From DASSUW01 sp963740605 (GTDB taxonomy: Bacteria; Actinomycetota; Thermoleophilia; Solirubrobacterales; Solirubrobacteraceae), in the NCBI GenBank assembly GCA_963740605.1, contig CAVUFC010000021.1:124001-188000 (forward strand): DNA of 64,000 nucleotides, written 5' to 3'. Positions 23,355 to 31,505 of the stretch are shown here, in pieces (position 1 is the first letter of the stretch; every line of letters begins with the position of its first letter). The notes under the pieces were generated by a model, which saw nothing but the letters and a program-made list of their open reading frames with translations, was not told the DNA's origin and ran no database searches. Both the position numbers and the translations under genes were made by a program.

Positions 23355-24521
23355 CGTCGCCGGAGCGATGTTGTGGCCCAGCGAGAGCATTGTCCGGGTC
23401 GTACGCCCGCTTGACCTCGCGCGCCGCCGTAGTTCGCCAGCGTGTACGCCGTCGCGGTGCGTTCATGTCCTGGAGGAAGTTGAGGAACGAGCCGCCGGTG
23501 GCCGCCGGCCAGCGCCTCGTCCGTGCCGTCGACGGTGACGGAGCACGGCGCGTCGCGGTGGCCGACCGGCGCGTCGCCCTCGGCCATCGCGCCGCCCCAA
23601 TAGCGCACCTCGATCTCGTTCGCCGTCGTGGCGGCGATCTCGGGCAGCTCGCGGAACAGGTGGAAACGCATCGGCGCGGTCCCCGCCACGGTCTCCTCGA
23701 ACCCCAGGCGCGGGCCGGCGACGTCGAACAGCGGGCGGAGCGCGCGCGCCGCCTCCTCGCCATGGGCGTGCCGCGGATCGCGAACGCCCGCCGCTGCCGA
23801 GGACGACCGAGGTGGTCAGTCCGAGCGGCTGCGTCGGCGCCCAGTCGCGGTAGAAGGCGAGCATCTCGGCGGCGTACTCGGCACCGAAGGCGGCGGTCGC
23901 CGAGAGCGTGGTCTCGAGCGGGTGCAGGCGGATCTCCATCGCGGTCACGACGCCGAAGTTGCCGCCGCCGCCGCGCAGCGCCCAGAACAGGTCGGCGTTC
24001 CGGTCGGCGGTCGCGGTCAGCCGCTCACCCTCGGCGGTGACGACGTCGGCGCGCACCAGGTTGTCGGCGGCGAAGCCGTGGCGGCGGGAGAGCGGGCCAT
24101 AGCCGCCGCCGAGCGTGAAGCCGGCGATGCCGACCGAAGCATGCGAGCCCGCGATCGGCGACAGGCCGAACGGCGCGGCCGCAGCGACCACATCGCCGAC
24201 CTTGGCGCCCGGCCCGACGCGCGCGATCCGCCGGTCTGGATCGACCAGCACCTCGGCCATCAGCGACGTCTTGAGCAGCAGGCCGCCGTCGCACGCCTCG
24301 CGCGTGCCGTGGCCGGTCGCCTGGATCGCGAACGGCATGCCGTGCGTGCGAGCGGCGACGACCGCCGCCTGGACGTCGCGGGCGCCGAGCGCCTCGGCGA
24401 TCAGCTCCGGCCGCTGGTCGAGCGCACCGTTCCACGTCGCCCTTGCCGTCGTGTACGCGTGATCACCCGGGAGGTAGACAGGTCCACGGAACGTGCGGTG
24501 GATGTTGCGCTCGATGGTCAT
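23355..24521 (-). pseudogene. Berberine-bridge-type FAD-linked oxidoreductase, frameshifted
   Basis: A secondary-metabolite-type flavoprotein oxidase in several frames. From ATG 24521, the first approximately 245 residues are in one frame and contain the FAD_binding_4 signature: GHGTREACDGGLLL (near 70), AGFTLGGGYGPLSRRHG (near 130-147) and WALRGGGGNFGVVTA (near 179). The remainder is split: a frame change near 23785 and another around the CATGGCGAGG at 23763, then further ones near 23480-23400, before the berberine-bridge C terminus (SFLNFLQD, then REVKRAYDPDN, then LGHNIAP) near 23365. The breaks are single-base changes next to G/C runs. Boundaries at the 3' end are approximate. Confidence 0.8.
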
Positions 24522-24573
24522 GCCGCTGAGACGGCAGCGGGCCGAGAAACTCATCGCCGTAGACTTCGTCTTG

Positions 24574-24816
24574 ATGGAGCACCGCCTCGATGGGTCATAC
24601 GAAGAGCGCCGGTTGATCCGCGACCGGCCGGTCGCGACCGGCACGCTGGCGTGCCCGCAGTGCGACGCGCCGGTCGTCCTCAGCCGGCCCGTCGAGCCCG
24701 CCGACTGGATCGGCTGCCCGTTCTGCCTGCACACCGGGCCGACTCGCGATTTCCTCTCGCTGACGCCTCCGAGCCGTCCCGCGCGGGTGATTGTGCGTCT
24801 CCGGTTTCCGGTCTGA
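24574..24816 (+). CDS. Small zinc-ribbon protein
   Basis: An 80-residue protein with one zinc ribbon: Cys27, Cys30, Cys48 and Cys51 (CPQC and CPFC knuckles 20 residues apart). No catalytic domain is visible. The start ATG 24574 is the last in-frame ATG before the domain; earlier in-frame ATGs overlap the divergent flavoprotein. The C terminus is rich in Pro, Arg and Val. Similar short ribbons may bind nucleic acid or act as adapters, but nothing in the sequence shows which. The next gene, a DUF2188 protein, follows after 49 bp. Confidence 0.55.
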   Translation: MEHRLDGSYEERRLIRDRPVATGTLACPQCDAPVVLSRPVEPADWIGCPFCLHTGPTRDFLSLTPPSRPARVIVRLRFPV

Positions 24817-24865
24817 GAAGGATTCCTTGAATGACCTCTGCTCCCGTCGTACGCTGGGAGGCGAG

Positions 24866-25084
24866 GTGACCGCAGCCACGATTCATGTCGAGCCGCGCCG
24901 AGGGAGTTGGGTTGTTCGTGACGAGACCGAGCGCGAGCCGGTCTCTGAGTTCGGAGACGCGACCGCCGCGACGCACGCCGCCCGCGAGCGCGCCCGCCGC
25001 TTCGCCGAGGTGACCGTGCTGTTGCACGATCGCTACGGCCGCGTCCGCCGGGTCACCGGCGCCGCGCGTTCGAAGAGCTCGTAG
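24866..25084 (+). CDS. DUF2188-like small protein
   Basis: A 72-residue protein starting at a GTG preceded by GGGAGGCGA. It follows the DUF2188 plan: an IHVEPRRGSWVVRDE strand pair, a helix (ATHAARERARRFA), then VTVLLHDRYGRVRRV. These small alpha/beta proteins are common in soil bacteria and have no established function. It lies 6 bp before an M48 protease on the same strand, suggesting co-expression. The frame is open upstream to 24791, but those residues lack the domain and overlap the preceding gene. Confidence 0.65.
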   Translation: MTAATIHVEPRRGSWVVRDETEREPVSEFGDATAATHAARERARRFAEVTVLLHDRYGRVRRVTGAARSKSS

Positions 25085-25090
25085 CCGACC

Positions 25091-25954
25091 ATGCCCCGGC
25101 GACGCGAGTTCCCCACCGATCACGGGCTGACGGTGCGGATGGTCGCTGCCGCCGTGTTCACGCCGCTCGTCGTGGTCGCGGCGCTCGCCGCAGTCGTATG
25201 GGTCGCGCCCGTGAAGCTGCTGATCGGCCTCGCGCTCGCCGCCATCGTCGGCATCGTCCTGGCCGTGCGCGAGCGCGCCGAGGCGGCCGAGGGGCGCGAG
25301 GTCTCGCCCGCCGACGCGCCCGAGCTGCACGCGGTCGTCGAGCGCCTGTGTGTGGTCGCCGACCTGCCGAAGCCGCGGATCGTGATCGAGACCGAGCGGC
25401 AGCCGAACAGCTGGGTCGTCAGCCTCGGCCGCGGGCGCGCCCGCCTGCACGTCACGACGGCGCTGCTCGACCGGCTGGAGCCACCCGAGCTCGAGGCGGT
25501 CCTCGCCCACGAGCTCGCGCACGTCGCGCACCGTGACGCCACGGTGATGACCCTGGTCGGCGGCCCGGGGGCCGTGCTGGTCGGCGGCGGCTCGCGAATG
25601 GCGCGTGGCGGCGTCTGGCCGTTGCAGTTCGGGGCACTCGTCGCGGTGGCCATCGGCCACGTCTCGAGGTTCGGGACGCTTGCGCTCTCCCGGTACCGCG
25701 AGTTCGCCGCCGACGCCGGGGCTGTGGCGCTCACCGGCAACGCGGCGGCGCTCGCCTCGGCGCTGATGAAGGTGTCCGAGGGCGTCGTGGCCGTCCCGAC
25801 CCGCGACCTGCGCGCGGTCGCCGCGCGCGACCCGTTTCACCTGCTGCCGGTCGCGCGCGTCAAGCACGCGCTGCTGGCGACGCACCCGTCGCTCGAGGCG
25901 CGGATCGCCCGGCTCGAGCGTCTCGAGTCGCGCGTGCAGACGTTCAAGCCGTGA
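25091..25954 (+). CDS. M48-family membrane zinc metalloprotease
   Basis: A 287-residue protease of the HtpX/Ste24 type. Two membrane-spanning segments near residues 17-38 and 43-60 precede the catalytic domain. The zinc site HELAH is at residues 140-144, with the probable third ligand Glu in YREFAADAGAV near residue 206. Such enzymes clear misfolded membrane proteins in the cell envelope. ATG 25091 follows the DUF2188 gene by 6 bp. The 3' end overlaps the convergent SDR gene by 11 bp. Confidence 0.87.
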   Translation: MPRRREFPTDHGLTVRMVAAAVFTPLVVVAALAAVVWVAPVKLLIGLALAAIVGIVLAVRERAEAAEGREVSPADAPELHAVVERLCVVADLPKPRIVIETERQPNSWVVSLGRGRARLHVTTALLDRLEPPELEAVLAHELAHVAHRDATVMTLVGGPGAVLVGGGSRMARGGVWPLQFGALVAVAIGHVSRFGTLALSRYREFAADAGAVALTGNAAALASALMKVSEGVVAVPTRDLRAVAARDPFHLLPVARVKHALLATHPSLEARIARLERLESRVQTFKP

Positions 25955-26729
25955 GCTGCTCGGACAGCTCGTGCAGCCGGCGCCGCGCGTCGGCGTCGTA
26001 GGCCTGCCCGTCAGCGCGCGACTCGCGCAGGACGTTGAAGTAGCGGCCGCCGACCTCGTCGGGCGGCCCGGTGAGCAGGCGCATCGTGGCCTCGACGCCG
26101 TCGGCGACCGTGCTGATCGGCGACGGGACGATCTTCGTCGGCATGTACGTCGACGGGTGCAGGCACGTGGCGATCACGCCGCTGCCCGCCAGCTCGTCCG
26201 CGAGGTCGAACGTGAACAGGATCTGCGCGAGCTTGCTCTGGCAGTACGCCTGGACGCCGTCGTAGGAGCGCTCGAGCATCACGTCGTCGAAGTCGATCGG
26301 CGCCTGTCCGGCCGAGGAGACGTTGACGATCCGCGCCGGCGCGGAGCGCTTCAGCAGGTCGAGCAGCCGGTTCGTCAGGGCGAAGCCGGCGAGGTAGTTG
26401 ACCGCGAAGCGCAACTCGAAGCCGTCGGCGCTCTCCTGCCGTACGCCGCCGCCGGGCACGCGATTACCGATGCCGGCGTTGTTGACGAGGACGTCGAGCC
26501 GGTCCTCGGCCTCCAGCACCTCGTCGGCCAGGCGCTTGACCTCGGCCAGCGAGGCGAGATCGGCGCGGTAGGCCCGCGCGCGGTCGCTCAGCTCGCCGAG
26601 CGTCTCTGCGATCCGCTCCTCGCTGCGCCCGTGCACGAGCACGGTCGCGCCGGCGTCGTCGGCGGCGCGCGCAAGGGCTCGCCCGAGGCCGTCCGTGGCC
26701 CCGGTGACGAGCACGGTTTGGTCGTTCAG
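25944..26729 (-). CDS. Short-chain dehydrogenase/reductase
   Basis: A 261-residue NAD(P)-dependent SDR. It has the cofactor motif TGATDGLG near residues 10-17, NNAG near 82, the catalytic Ser in VNVSSAG and the YCQSK motif giving the Tyr and Lys. It resembles the retinol-dehydrogenase-like subgroup; the substrate is unknown. No ATG or GTG lies at the domain start. I chose the CTG at 26729, whose CTGA overlaps the stop of the upstream small subunit in the way that ATGA overlaps couple genes elsewhere in the window. An in-frame GTG at about 26784 is an alternative. It ends in an 11-bp convergent overlap with the M48 protease. Confidence 0.8.
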   Translation of the reverse strand: MNDQTVLVTGATDGLGRALARAADDAGATVLVHGRSEERIAETLGELSDRARAYRADLASLAEVKRLADEVLEAEDRLDVLVNNAGIGNRVPGGGVRQESADGFELRFAVNYLAGFALTNRLLDLLKRSAPARIVNVSSAGQAPIDFDDVMLERSYDGVQAYCQSKLAQILFTFDLADELAGSGVIATCLHPSTYMPTKIVPSPISTVADGVEATMRLLTGPPDEVGGRYFNVLRESRADGQAYDADARRRLHELSEQLTA

Positions 26730-26835
26730 GAGCTGAACAGGTCCACCATCAGGTTGATCGCGTTGATCACGCCGTAGGCGACGCACCCGCCACCAGGATC
26801 CACAGCATGATTGCGCGTACGGCGAATCCGTCCAT
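26726..26835 (-). pseudogene. MFS transporter small subunit, one-base frameshift
   Basis: Beginning at ATG 26835, four bases after the stop of the OFA-type transporter, the frame reads MDGFAVRAIMLWILVAG and then shifts. Adding one G to the GGG run at 26785-26787 lets it continue as CVAYGVINAINLMVDLFSS, ending at the TGA at 26726. The restored product is a 36-residue single-helix protein, like the small subunit found beside OFA-family MFS transporters. The length (110 bp) is one base short of a whole number of codons. The missing G in a G run is probably a sequencing error. Confidence 0.7.
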
Positions 26836-26838
26836 GGC

Positions 26839-27540
26839 CTAGCTCCTCTCCATCGTTGGCATCTCGACGGGCCGCTCACGCTCGAACCCGTGTTGGCGGT
26901 CGGTCGTCTCGTGGAACCGCTCGTTGACCGGGCGGATCAGCAGGTTGGCGATGAAGCCGACCGCGAGGACGCCGACCATGATGACACGAAGCGGCCGCCA
27001 GTTGAGGTGAGATGCGACGAAGCGGCGTCGGCGCGTCGACGGGGAAGATGGAATCGGGCGGGCGAGGATGGAGGGGGGAGGAGAAAGAGATAGAGGAAGG
27101 AAGGGGGGAGGGCGGGGGACGGGGGGAGGGTGCGGGCGGGGGGACGGGCGGGAGCACGAGGGGGAAGAGAAGAAGGTAGAGAGGAGGGTGAGGAAGCAGG
27201 CGATCGGGAGGTGGTGGTGAGCGAAGAAGGTATGGGGTGGAAGGGGCGAGGGATAGGCGGAGAAGAGATGGATGGGTGGAGGGGTAGGGGAAAGAAGGTG
27301 GAGAGGGAGATGTAGGATAGAGGGATGCGCGATCACGCGTACGAGGTAGAAGGTTCCCCCGAACGCGGCTGACAGACCCAGCATCAGGATCGCGATGCTG
27401 AAGATCCAGCCGATCGGCGTCAGCATGGTATCGAAGTGCGCGACCAGCGGCTTCTTGAAGACGCTGAACGCATAGACCTGTCCGATCGACAGGTGGACCG
27501 CAAGCGCGGCCGGCGGAATCAGCCAGCGCGCGTACCCCAT
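26839..27540 (-). pseudogene. OFA-type MFS transporter with its middle replaced
   Basis: Only the two ends of an oxalate/formate-antiporter-family transporter are present. The N-terminal 65 residues (from ATG 27540) read as the OFA start, GYARWLIPPAALAVHLSIGQ and YAFSVFKKPLV, then a helix ending AAFGGTFYLV. The C-terminal about 50 residues read as the last helix (VIMVGVLAVGFIANLLIRPV) and cytoplasmic tail. Family members have about 12 helices and 430-550 residues; here the middle is a low-complexity tract at 27050-27322 which happens to stay open. The next gene, 3 bp on, is the cognate small subunit, which supports the assignment. As written, the product could not be a working transporter. 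Confidence 0.75.
27050..27322. repeat. Purine-rich low-complexity tract
   Basis: About 270 bp in which the plus strand is almost only G and A, with scarce T and C, and many runs of three to six G. It has no fixed repeat unit. It replaces the central part of a transporter gene and has a base composition unlike any other part of the window. Confidence 0.85.
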
Positions 27541-27668
27541 CGGCGCGACGGTACGGTCGCGATCGAGTAACCCAACTCCCACGGTGCCCCCCTCTGTGGC
27601 CGCTTGCACGGCCCGTTACCCGCGCGCGCGAGCGAGTACGCACGGTGCATGTGGAAGGCTTGCGTCCG

Positions 27669-29690
27669 ATGGACTCGGACGTCACGGAGCTGCTGCACAC
27701 CGAACACGCGGTCGCGCGCGTTCTGGCGGCGGCGCCCGGCGAGGCGGAGGCATACCCCGAGCTCCTCGCCGCGATGGGGGAGGCGCTGGCGTGGGACTTC
27801 GGCGCCGTCTGGGTGCCGGTCGTCGACGACGCGCTGCGGTGCGTGGCGACGTGGCCGCGAGGTGCCGAGTTCGCGGCCGAGAGTCAGGCCCTGACGCTCG
27901 CGGCCGGGCAAGGGCTGCCCGGTCGCGTGTGGGCGGCGGGAGCACCCGCCTGGCTCACCGACGTCCCGCCCGACACCACGCTCCCGCGCGCGGAGGCGGC
28001 GGCGCGCGCCGGGCTGCTGACCGCGTTCGGCTTCCCGGTCCGTGGGGCCGCGGGCATTCTCGGGGTGATCGAGTTCTTCACGTCGGCCAGGCGCGCCGCC
28101 GACGAGGCGCTCCTCGCGACGATGGCCAGCCTCGGCCTGCAGATCGGGCAGTTCGTGGAGCGCTGCCGCGCGCAGGAGGCCGTCCGCGAGGCCGACGCCC
28201 GTAAGAGCGCCATCCTCAACGCCGCGTTCGACTGCGTTGTGACGATGGATCACCGCGGCCACATCGTCGAGGTCAACAAGGCGACCGAGCGCACCTTCGG
28301 CTACTCGGCCGAGGAGATGATCGGGCAGGAGCTGGCCGCGCTGATGATCCCGCCGGATCTGCGGGACGCGCACCGCAGGGCGCTGATCCGCTACATCGAC
28401 ACCGGCCAGTCCCGGATGATCAACCACCCGGTCGAGCTGCGCGGGATGCGCCAGGACCGCTCCGAGTTCCCGGTCGAGCTCGCGGTCACGCGCCCTCAGC
28501 TCCCCGGCCAGCCGCTGTTCTGCGGCTACATGCGCGACGTCACCGAGCGCCGCAAAGCCGAGGAGGCGCTGCGCCGGCTGGCCTCCGAGCAGGCCGCGCT
28601 GCGACGGGTGGCGACCGCCGTCGCCGCCGAGATGGACCCGGCCGACCTGTTCGGGCTGGTGACCGAGGAGGCCGGCCGGCTGCTGGGTGCGCAGACCGCG
28701 AACATGGTTCGCTTCGACAGCAACGGGTCCGCGGCCGTCGTCGGCGGCTGGAACGCGCCGGGCGTGAAGAGCGTCCCGGTCGGCGAGTACGTCAAGCTCG
28801 ACGGCGACACCGTCGCGGCGCGCGTGTGGCGCACGGGCGCGCCCGCGCGCGTGGACAGCTACGACGACATGGAGGGCGCGCTGGCTGCGATGTTGCGCAG
28901 CCTCGGCTTCCGGTGCGCCGTCGCCGCGCCGGTGAAGCTGGGCGGCCGGCTGTGGGGCGCGATGATCGTCTCCAGCATCAAGCCCGAGCCGTTCCCGGAA
29001 GGCTCTGAACAGCGTGTGAGCAATTTCGCCGAGCTCGCCGCCCAGGCGCTCGCCAACGCCGAAGCGCGCACCCAGCTCGCGGCCTCACGCGCCCGCATCG
29101 TCGAGGCGGGCGACGCCGAGCGCCGCCGGCTCGAGCGGAACCTGCACGACGGCGCGCAGCAGCGGCTCGTGTCGCTCGCCCTCAACCTGCGGCTCGCCGC
29201 GCGCGCCTGCGATCCCGACGACGAGACGTCGCGCGATGCGTTCGCGCGTGCCGGCGACGAGCTCGCCCAGGCGCTCGAGGAGCTGCGCGAGCTCGCGCGC
29301 GGCATCCACCCGGCCGTGCTGAGTGACCGCGGGCTGCAGCCGGCGATCGACGCGCTGGTGGCACGCGCGGCGGTGCCGGTGCGCGTGGCGGTTGAGCTCG
29401 AGGAGCCGCTGCCCGAGCCGGTCGAGGCCGCGGCCTACTACGTCGTCGCCGAGGCGCTGACCAACGCGGCCAAGCATGCGCGGGCGTCCGAGGTCTCGGT
29501 GCGGGTTGCGCGCGAGAATGGATTCGCGCTCATCGAGGTCGCCGACGACGGGGTGGGCGGCGCCGCCACGACCGGCGGCTCAGGCCTGCGTGGGCTCGCC
29601 GATCGCGTCGAAGCGCTCGGCGGGAGCCTGCGCCTCGACAGCCCGATTGGCAGCGGGACGACAGTCCACGCCGAAATCCCATCTGTCTGA
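27669..29690 (+). CDS. GAF-PAS-GAF sensor histidine kinase (HisKA_3 type)
   Basis: A 673-residue sensor kinase. An N-terminal GAF domain spans about residues 5-160, a PAS domain about 180-300 (ILNAAFDCVVTMDHRGHIVEVN, ending RDVTERRKAEEAL), and a second GAF about 320-470. The HisKA_3 histidine follows in ERRRLERNLHDGAQQRLV, and a HATPase_c domain with EALTNAAKHA (N box) and GGSGLRGLADRVEALGG ends the protein. No membrane segments, so it senses a cytoplasmic signal. ATG 27669 was chosen; a GTG eight codons earlier (27645) is possible. There is no response regulator next to it, so it is an orphan kinase; NarL/LuxR-type regulators are the usual partners. Confidence 0.9.
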   Translation: MDSDVTELLHTEHAVARVLAAAPGEAEAYPELLAAMGEALAWDFGAVWVPVVDDALRCVATWPRGAEFAAESQALTLAAGQGLPGRVWAAGAPAWLTDVPPDTTLPRAEAAARAGLLTAFGFPVRGAAGILGVIEFFTSARRAADEALLATMASLGLQIGQFVERCRAQEAVREADARKSAILNAAFDCVVTMDHRGHIVEVNKATERTFGYSAEEMIGQELAALMIPPDLRDAHRRALIRYIDTGQSRMINHPVELRGMRQDRSEFPVELAVTRPQLPGQPLFCGYMRDVTERRKAEEALRRLASEQAALRRVATAVAAEMDPADLFGLVTEEAGRLLGAQTANMVRFDSNGSAAVVGGWNAPGVKSVPVGEYVKLDGDTVAARVWRTGAPARVDSYDDMEGALAAMLRSLGFRCAVAAPVKLGGRLWGAMIVSSIKPEPFPEGSEQRVSNFAELAAQALANAEARTQLAASRARIVEAGDAERRRLERNLHDGAQQRLVSLALNLRLAARACDPDDETSRDAFARAGDELAQALEELRELARGIHPAVLSDRGLQPAIDALVARAAVPVRVAVELEEPLPEPVEAAAYYVVAEALTNAAKHARASEVSVRVARENGFALIEVADDGVGGAATTGGSGLRGLADRVEALGGSLRLDSPIGSGTTVHAEIPSV

Positions 29691-29716
29691 CTGTCCGGGC
29701 GCTAGGGTGGCCCGCC

Positions 29717-30559
29717 ATGCGACGATTCATCATCCTTCTCGTGACCGCCGCCGCGGTGGTCGCGCCAGCTTCCGCGTCCGCGCAGCTCGCGCCGGCGTCG
29801 GACCCCATCCTCACCAAGCTCGACCGCACGCCGATGGTCGAGCTGTGGGACGGCGGCGGCGGGCTGCCCTATCTCGGCTCCTCGACGTCCTACAACGCCG
29901 GGGACTGGGAGAACACGCTGCGGACGTATCACGACACTGGCGTGTACACCAGCCAGCTCGCCAAGGTCGACGCCGTGGCCGCCCAGTGGCTCCGCCGCGC
30001 GGGCAAGCTGAAGAACAAGTTCCACTTCAAGGCCAAGCAGTTCGGCCACAGCGCCCGCCGCGCGATGTCCGCGATCAAGCATCACGGCAAGCACCACGCC
30101 AAGCATCACGGCAAGAAGGCGGCGATCGTCTTCGACGTCGACGAGACGCTGCTGTCGAACTACACGGCGATCGACGCGGACAACTTCACGTACGGGCCGC
30201 AGTCGCAGGCCGAGGCCACGAACGAGATCGGCACCGCGATCGATCCGTCGCTCGACCTCTTCAACCTCGCCAAGCAGAAGCACATCACGATCTTCCTGAT
30301 CACCGGGCGGCGCGAGAACACCCGCGTGCACACGACGTCCAACCTGACGCGTGAGGGCTTCACGGGCTACAAGCAGCTGGTCCTGAAGCCGGACGCGTCG
30401 ACCGACAGCACGGTCGTCTACAAGTCCGGCGCGCGGAAGACCATCGAGAAGCAGGGGTACCGGATCGTCGCCAATCTGGGCGATCAGTACAGCGATCTGG
30501 CCGGAGGCCACTCGGGAGTTGCGTTCAAGCTTCCGAACCCCTTCTACTTCCTTCCGTAA
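29717..30559 (+). CDS. Secreted HAD-family acid phosphatase
   Basis: A 280-residue secreted phosphatase. A signal peptide (MRRFIILLVTAAAVVAPASA) is followed by a HAD domain with the motif I VFDVDETLLS, nucleophile Asp140. Motif II is the Thr in FLITGRRENTR, and the C-terminal acidic motif is NLGDQYSDLAG. This fits the class IIIB acid phosphatases of the HAD superfamily, which act outside the membrane. Just before motif I, residues 121-134 form an unusual His/Lys-rich stretch (KHHGKHHAKHHGKK), probably an exposed linker that may bind metal. The gene stands alone, with a strong terminator after it. Confidence 0.85.
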   Translation: MRRFIILLVTAAAVVAPASASAQLAPASDPILTKLDRTPMVELWDGGGGLPYLGSSTSYNAGDWENTLRTYHDTGVYTSQLAKVDAVAAQWLRRAGKLKNKFHFKAKQFGHSARRAMSAIKHHGKHHAKHHGKKAAIVFDVDETLLSNYTAIDADNFTYGPQSQAEATNEIGTAIDPSLDLFNLAKQKHITIFLITGRRENTRVHTTSNLTREGFTGYKQLVLKPDASTDSTVVYKSGARKTIEKQGYRIVANLGDQYSDLAGGHSGVAFKLPNPFYFLP

Positions 30560-30594
30560 TCCACGTCAGGGGTCGGGACCCGGCCGTCCGATCC

Positions 30595-31452
30595 CTAATA
30601 GCGCCCGCCGGCTCGCTGCCCCGCAGCCGGCGGGCGCACTGCTTTTGCGATCAGCTCCGCGAGCCGGTCGGGCTGGTCCCAGCTGATGAACGTGCGCGCG
30701 TCGGGGATCTCGACCACGCGCGCGTCCGGGAACACGGCCGCCAGTCGGCGGGCGTCGGTGACCGGGAAGAAGCGGTCCTCGGGCGCCCACGCGATCAGCA
30801 CCGGGCGGTCGAACCGGCCCAGCTGCAGCGCGTTGTCGAGCAGCAGCGCCGGGTCGATCGCAGCCAGCGCGCGCCGCGCGTCGCGCCGCACGCCGGCGTC
30901 GCCGAGGAACGGCCGGACCCAGCTGTCGAGCACGTCGTCCGGCACCGGCCGCTTGCTCAGCCAGCCGTAGGCGAGCGGCAGCCGCTGCACGGCGCGTAGC
31001 CGCACCGGTTGGAAGGCGGCGGTCAGCAGGTGCGTTTGCGCGGCGATCACGAGGCCACGGAACGCGGCAGGCGGGAAGCGGGCGAACGCGTCGCAGTTCG
31101 TCAGCACGAGGCGGCCGACCCGTTCCGGATGGCGGACGGCGACGAACTGGCACAGCGCGCCGCCCGTGTCGTTGCCGACCAGCGTCACGTCCTGGAGGTC
31201 GAGCGCGGCGAGCAGGTCGGCGATCAGCTGCGCCTGCCCGTGGGGACCGAGGTCGGCGTCGCGCCGCACCGGCACGCTGTGCGACCCGAGCGGGAGGTCC
31301 GGCACGATGCAGCGCACCTGTCCCGCCAGCCGCTCGACCACCGGCCCCCACAGCCGGCCGTTCACCAGCAGGCCGTGCACGAAGACGACCGGCGGTCCGT
31401 CACCTTCGTCGCGGTACCGGATCGTTCCCTGCGGCAACGTGATCTCAGGCAT
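30595..31452 (-). CDS. Alpha/beta hydrolase with an Asp nucleophile motif
   Basis: A 285-residue alpha/beta-hydrolase-fold protein. The elbow reads GNDTGG with Asp95, the arrangement of haloalkane dehalogenases and epoxide hydrolases rather than Ser esterases; the oxyanion region is VFVHGLLVNGR. The expected late catalytic histidine is not evident: the corresponding stretch reads ARTFISWDQPDRLAEL. It could therefore have a different or lost activity. ATG 31452 starts the domain. The 3' end encodes the hairpin that terminates the convergent phosphatase gene, which explains the Gly/Arg-rich C terminus. Confidence 0.82.
   Translation of the reverse strand: MPEITLPQGTIRYRDEGDGPPVVFVHGLLVNGRLWGPVVERLAGQVRCIVPDLPLGSHSVPVRRDADLGPHGQAQLIADLLAALDLQDVTLVGNDTGGALCQFVAVRHPERVGRLVLTNCDAFARFPPAAFRGLVIAAQTHLLTAAFQPVRLRAVQRLPLAYGWLSKRPVPDDVLDSWVRPFLGDAGVRRDARRALAAIDPALLLDNALQLGRFDRPVLIAWAPEDRFFPVTDARRLAAVFPDARVVEIPDARTFISWDQPDRLAELIAKAVRPPAAGQRAGGRY
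30601..30645 (+). terminator. Hairpin terminator for the HAD phosphatase
   Basis: A perfect 13-bp inverted repeat (GCGCCCGCCGGCT at 30601-30613 and its complement at 30625-30637) with an 11-base loop, followed by ACTGCTTTT on the plus strand. This is a good intrinsic terminator placed inside the 3' end of the opposite hydrolase gene. Confidence 0.75.
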
Positions 31453-31505
31453 GCGATGAGTTTTGCGCGCCGCGCCCGTCCTAGATGGCAAGAGGGGAAG
31501 ATCAC

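Noticed and set aside
23208..23538. Small plus-strand coding frames over the flavoprotein
   Set aside because: They lie opposite conserved berberine-bridge-type residues and have no recognisable domains.
27130..27315. Short open frames in the purine-rich tract
   Set aside because: Composition alone makes them open; they read as Gly/Glu/Arg runs with no start context.
27050..27322. A CRISPR array in the purine-rich tract
   Set aside because: No repeat unit of constant length or spacing and no cas genes nearby.
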